From Alphaproteobacteria bacterium MarineAlpha9_Bin7 (GTDB lineage Bacteria; Pseudomonadota; Alphaproteobacteria; UBA7887), in the NCBI GenBank assembly GCA_002938115.1, contig PTKD01000075.1, forward strand, positions 1 through 8,555: DNA of 8,555 bases. The letters are read 5' to 3'. Below the pieces are notes generated by a model. It was given only the letters and a program-made list of their open reading frames with translations. It was not told the origin of the DNA and ran no database searches. The translations under genes and the position numbers were made by a program. The first letter of the stretch is position 1. Every line of letters starts with the position of its first letter. This document shows positions 6,268 through 8,555 of the stretch, in pieces.

Positions 6268-7208
6268 AAATAATGGCGCGGGCCCCGTTTCTTGGTGCAA
6301 TGCATTCGGTAAAAACTAGGCTAAAAGGACTTGCGCCGCTGCACCTGTGGCGCGGTTTGCGAACAATATTGGGTGATCGTCCCAGCGAGCCCACTTTTAG
6401 GGAATCAATCGAGGAACTGATTGAGGAGAATCACGACGGTGGACTTCCTGGTGAAGCAGAAGAACGCACTATGTTCCGAAATTTATTGGATTTCGGGCGT
6501 CTTGATGTTGCGGACGTGATGGTGCCTCGTGCAGATATTGTCGCAATTCCCGCTGATATAACGCTCGAACATTTGATTTCTTTAATTTGTGAACAAGGTC
6601 ATTCACGAGTGCCGGTATACCGAGGGACGCTCGATGATGTTGAGGGTATGGTTCATATTCGAGATGTACTCACGTTCTGGGGCCGGAATAGTGATTTTGA
6701 AATCTCTTCAATTATTCGCTCTCTATTGTTTGTTCCACCATCCATGCCTATTCAAGAACTGCTTCTGGAAATGAGGGCAACTAAAATTCATTTGGCGCTA
6801 GTAGTCGACGAATATGGTGGGACTGATGGACTGGTTACTATTGAGGATCTGGTAGAGGAAATCGTTGGTGAGATAGAAGATGAACACGACCGGACTATAG
6901 AGCCAAGGCTTTCGGTCCGTGCGGACGGGCTTTTTGACGCGGATGCTCGAGTGCCAGTTCTTGATTTAGAGTCTAAATGTGGCATTGACCTTTTGCCGGA
7001 CGCTCGAGACGAAGAAATTGATACATTGGGTGGTTTAGTATGCGAATTGGCAGGAAGGGTGCCGCTACGAGGCGAGCTGATTGCACACCCGTCTGGCATG
7101 ACCTTTGAAGTTGTCGATGCCGATCCACGCAGAATCCGGCGGCTGCGTGTGCATCTCAAACTGGACCGCGACGCTGCGCCGTCTGCCGCAGTTAACGAGA
7201 AAGTTTAG
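6264..7208 (+). CDS. corC: CorC/HlyC-family CBS-domain protein (magnesium/cobalt homeostasis)
   Basis: This 314-residue soluble CorC-type protein has no predicted membrane (DUF21/CNNM) domain. Residues 1-60 are a lead region with the acidic stretch SIEELIEENHDGG. Next comes a CBS pair: first repeat about 85-140 (VMVPRADIVAIPAD, HSRVPVYRG), second about 150-205 (VDEYGGTDGLVTIEDLVEE). The CorC_HlyC C-terminal domain covers about 218-298. The CBS pair binds an adenine nucleotide in related proteins. The family is linked to Mg2+/Co2+ efflux and was historically called hemolysin C; true hemolytic activity is not implied. ATG 6264 overlaps the ybeY stop as ATGA; ATG 6273 is an in-frame alternative. 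Its place between ybeY and lnt is a widely conserved order. Confidence 0.92.
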   Translation: MKIMARAPFLGAMHSVKTRLKGLAPLHLWRGLRTILGDRPSEPTFRESIEELIEENHDGGLPGEAEERTMFRNLLDFGRLDVADVMVPRADIVAIPADITLEHLISLICEQGHSRVPVYRGTLDDVEGMVHIRDVLTFWGRNSDFEISSIIRSLLFVPPSMPIQELLLEMRATKIHLALVVDEYGGTDGLVTIEDLVEEIVGEIEDEHDRTIEPRLSVRADGLFDADARVPVLDLESKCGIDLLPDARDEEIDTLGGLVCELAGRVPLRGELIAHPSGMTFEVVDADPRRIRRLRVHLKLDRDAAPSAAVNEKV

Positions 7209-7216
7209 CACGGTCG

Positions 7217-8555
7217 GTGTCGGGAGACCGTTTCTATGCAGGTTTGATTGGCCTCTCGGGATGGAGGTTATGGGCAGTCGCCGGTTTACTTGGCGCTATA
7301 GGCAGTCTGGCATTTGCGCCCACCCACATGGTTCCTGTTTTAGTGCCGGCGCTCACCGGCTTACTGTTATTTTGCACCAGTGCCGCCAGCCTCAGGGCTG
7401 CGTTCATAATAGGCTGGTGGTTTGGTTTTGGTCATTTTGTAACGGGGTTTTATTGGGTCGGTAATTCATTTGTTGTAGCCGATGTTGGCATTTTTGCGGG
7501 ATTTTTCGCTGTCGCAGCACTTGCAGCAACCGCCGCCTTATCTATTGCTTTAGTGGGAGCCGTCTGCAACGTAGCGCGGCTTTCTGGCGTTTCCCAGGTT
7601 GTGTTATTTGCAAGCTTATGGACATTCGTAGAGTGGGGACGAAGCTTTTTCATTCTGGGGGGTTTCCCCTGGAATCTTATTGGCTACGTCTGGGGTTTTT
7701 CTGATAACATGATCCAACTGGCAGCGGTAACCGGAGTGTTTGGTCTAAGTGCGGTTACTGTTTTTTGTGCCGCTTCTCCAGTGACCCTCGTCATGTCGGA
7801 ACAAACTATTGCGTGGCGTCGTTGGGCATGGATAGGGGCTGCAGCAGTCGGACTTTCGGCGATATGGGCGGGCGGAGCACTGCGTCTGAGTAATGCATCC
7901 CTTGACGTAGTAGAAGATGTGCGATTGCGAATAGTGCAGGCCAACATCTCGCAACATCATAAGTGGCTCCCCGATCTGCGCAAAACACATTTCGCTGAGC
8001 ACCTGGCGCTGACTCAAGTGCCTGCGAAACGGCAAATCACGCATGTAATATGGCCCGAAACTGCTACGCCGTATGCCCTGGAATGGAACCCTCCCATTCG
8101 TGAGATAATAGGTTCGGCAACGCCACCCAAAGGACTGCTGATAACTGGTGCAATCGGTATGTCTGACAAAGGGGAGGAGCCACTGCGGATATGGAACAGC
8201 TTGCATGCGATATCATTTGCTGGCGATATCGTTGGCTCATACAACAAGATGCGACTGGTTCCTTTTGGTGAATTTGTGCCGCTTCGAGACTGGTTGCCTT
8301 TTGCTAAGTTAGCGCACGGCAGTCGGGATTATTCTCGTGGTACGGGTCAGCGGACTCTCGACTTGCCCGGCCTGCCATCGGTCGGGCCGTTAATTTGTTT
8401 TGAAGCAATCTTTCCTGGGGACGTCGTTGATAAATCGAGACGCCCGGAATGGCTTCTTAATCTTACTAACGATGCCTGGTATGGAAACAGTGCAGGTCCG
8501 TATCAGCATTTGGTGCAAACAAAATTTCGGTCAGTGGAGGAAGGTCTTCCGCTGA
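7217..8555 (+). CDS. lnt: Apolipoprotein N-acyltransferase Lnt, 3' end truncated by the window edge
   Basis: Lnt is an inner-membrane enzyme that moves an acyl chain from phospholipid to the N-terminal diacylglyceryl-cysteine of apolipoproteins, the last step of lipoprotein maturation. The frame is open from a stop at 7193 to the window end, about 446 codons. Residues 10-220 are strongly hydrophobic with several membrane spans, including the conserved IIGWWFGFGHFVTGFYWVGN and GFPWNLIGYVWG. The nitrilase-like periplasmic domain follows, with the expected catalytic triad: Glu281 (WPET), Lys344 (YNKMRLVPFGEFVP) and Cys394 (ICFEAIFPG). The visible end, SVEEGLPL, is the usual conserved block about 60-100 residues before the C-terminus. 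The start is probably GTG 7217 (TTG 7244 is possible), 8 nt after the corC stop; the ribosome-binding site is weak. No frameshift is seen. Confidence 0.95.
   Translation, partial: MSGDRFYAGLIGLSGWRLWAVAGLLGAIGSLAFAPTHMVPVLVPALTGLLLFCTSAASLRAAFIIGWWFGFGHFVTGFYWVGNSFVVADVGIFAGFFAVAALAATAALSIALVGAVCNVARLSGVSQVVLFASLWTFVEWGRSFFILGGFPWNLIGYVWGFSDNMIQLAAVTGVFGLSAVTVFCAASPVTLVMSEQTIAWRRWAWIGAAAVGLSAIWAGGALRLSNASLDVVEDVRLRIVQANISQHHKWLPDLRKTHFAEHLALTQVPAKRQITHVIWPETATPYALEWNPPIREIIGSATPPKGLLITGAIGMSDKGEEPLRIWNSLHAISFAGDIVGSYNKMRLVPFGEFVPLRDWLPFAKLAHGSRDYSRGTGQRTLDLPGLPSVGPLICFEAIFPGDVVDKSRRPEWLLNLTNDAWYGNSAGPYQHLVQTKFRSVEEGLPL

Noticed and set aside
5820..6305. Long open frame on the minus strand opposite ybeY
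   Set aside because: It lies wholly over a gene with intact catalytic motifs, has no family features I recognise and no ribosome-binding site. It is a shadow of codon usage.
7105..7464. Plus-strand open frame spanning the corC/lnt boundary
   Set aside because: It is out of frame with both corC and lnt, which are each continuous in their own frames. It explains no conserved sequence.
7745..8206. Minus-strand open frame of about 150 codons opposite lnt
   Set aside because: Antisense to the well-supported Lnt frame, with low-complexity Arg/Ser/Pro-rich content and no recognisable domain.

Overview
This window looks like a stretch of alphaproteobacterial chromosome. The gene order is tsaB-rimI, fur, then a miaB-phoH-ybeY-corC-lnt run, an arrangement familiar from Rhodospirillales and Rhizobiales. 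The Fur-like protein lacks the structural-zinc CxxC, as alphaproteobacterial Fur/Mur proteins usually do. Base composition is moderate, near half G+C by eye, which is low for cultured Rhodospirillales. A marine or uncultivated lineage is possible, but that is inference. No mobile element, CRISPR array, tRNA or rRNA is visible.

Layout. Positions 1-52 hold the last residues of tsaB. It overlaps rimI (45-506), which can only be read through with two compensating single-base frameshifts, both at homopolymer runs. A TusA-type sulfur-carrier gene (522-773, minus strand) converges on rimI. Its start faces fur (931-1377, plus strand) across a 157-nt divergent intergenic region that carries a TGACGT tandem repeat. 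After fur come an OlsB-like acyltransferase (1472-2293) and an overlapping OlsA/PlsC-like acyltransferase (2259-3104). A good sigma70-type promoter with an inverted repeat over its -10 element (3113-3149) then drives miaB (3258-4709), phoH (4709-5746), ybeY (5746-6267), corC (6264-7208) and lnt (7217 to beyond the window edge). The three junctions from miaB to corC overlap (TGATG, TGATG, ATGA), and corC and lnt are 8 nt apart.

How the genes work together. tsaB, rimI, miaB and ybeY serve translation: tRNA t6A37, ribosomal protein acetylation, tRNA ms2i6A37, and rRNA maturation/ribosome quality. phoH is the usual partner of ybeY. corC and lnt serve the envelope: ion homeostasis and lipoprotein N-acylation. 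The acyltransferase pair between fur and miaB fits ornithine-lipid synthesis (OlsB then OlsA), which would add a phosphorus-free membrane lipid to the envelope theme. Fur would supply metal-responsive control.

I found no convincing new biological system. The items most worth a second look are the doubly frameshifted rimI, the inverted repeat at the miaB promoter, the tandem TGACGT elements upstream of fur, and the substrate identity of the acyltransferase pair.
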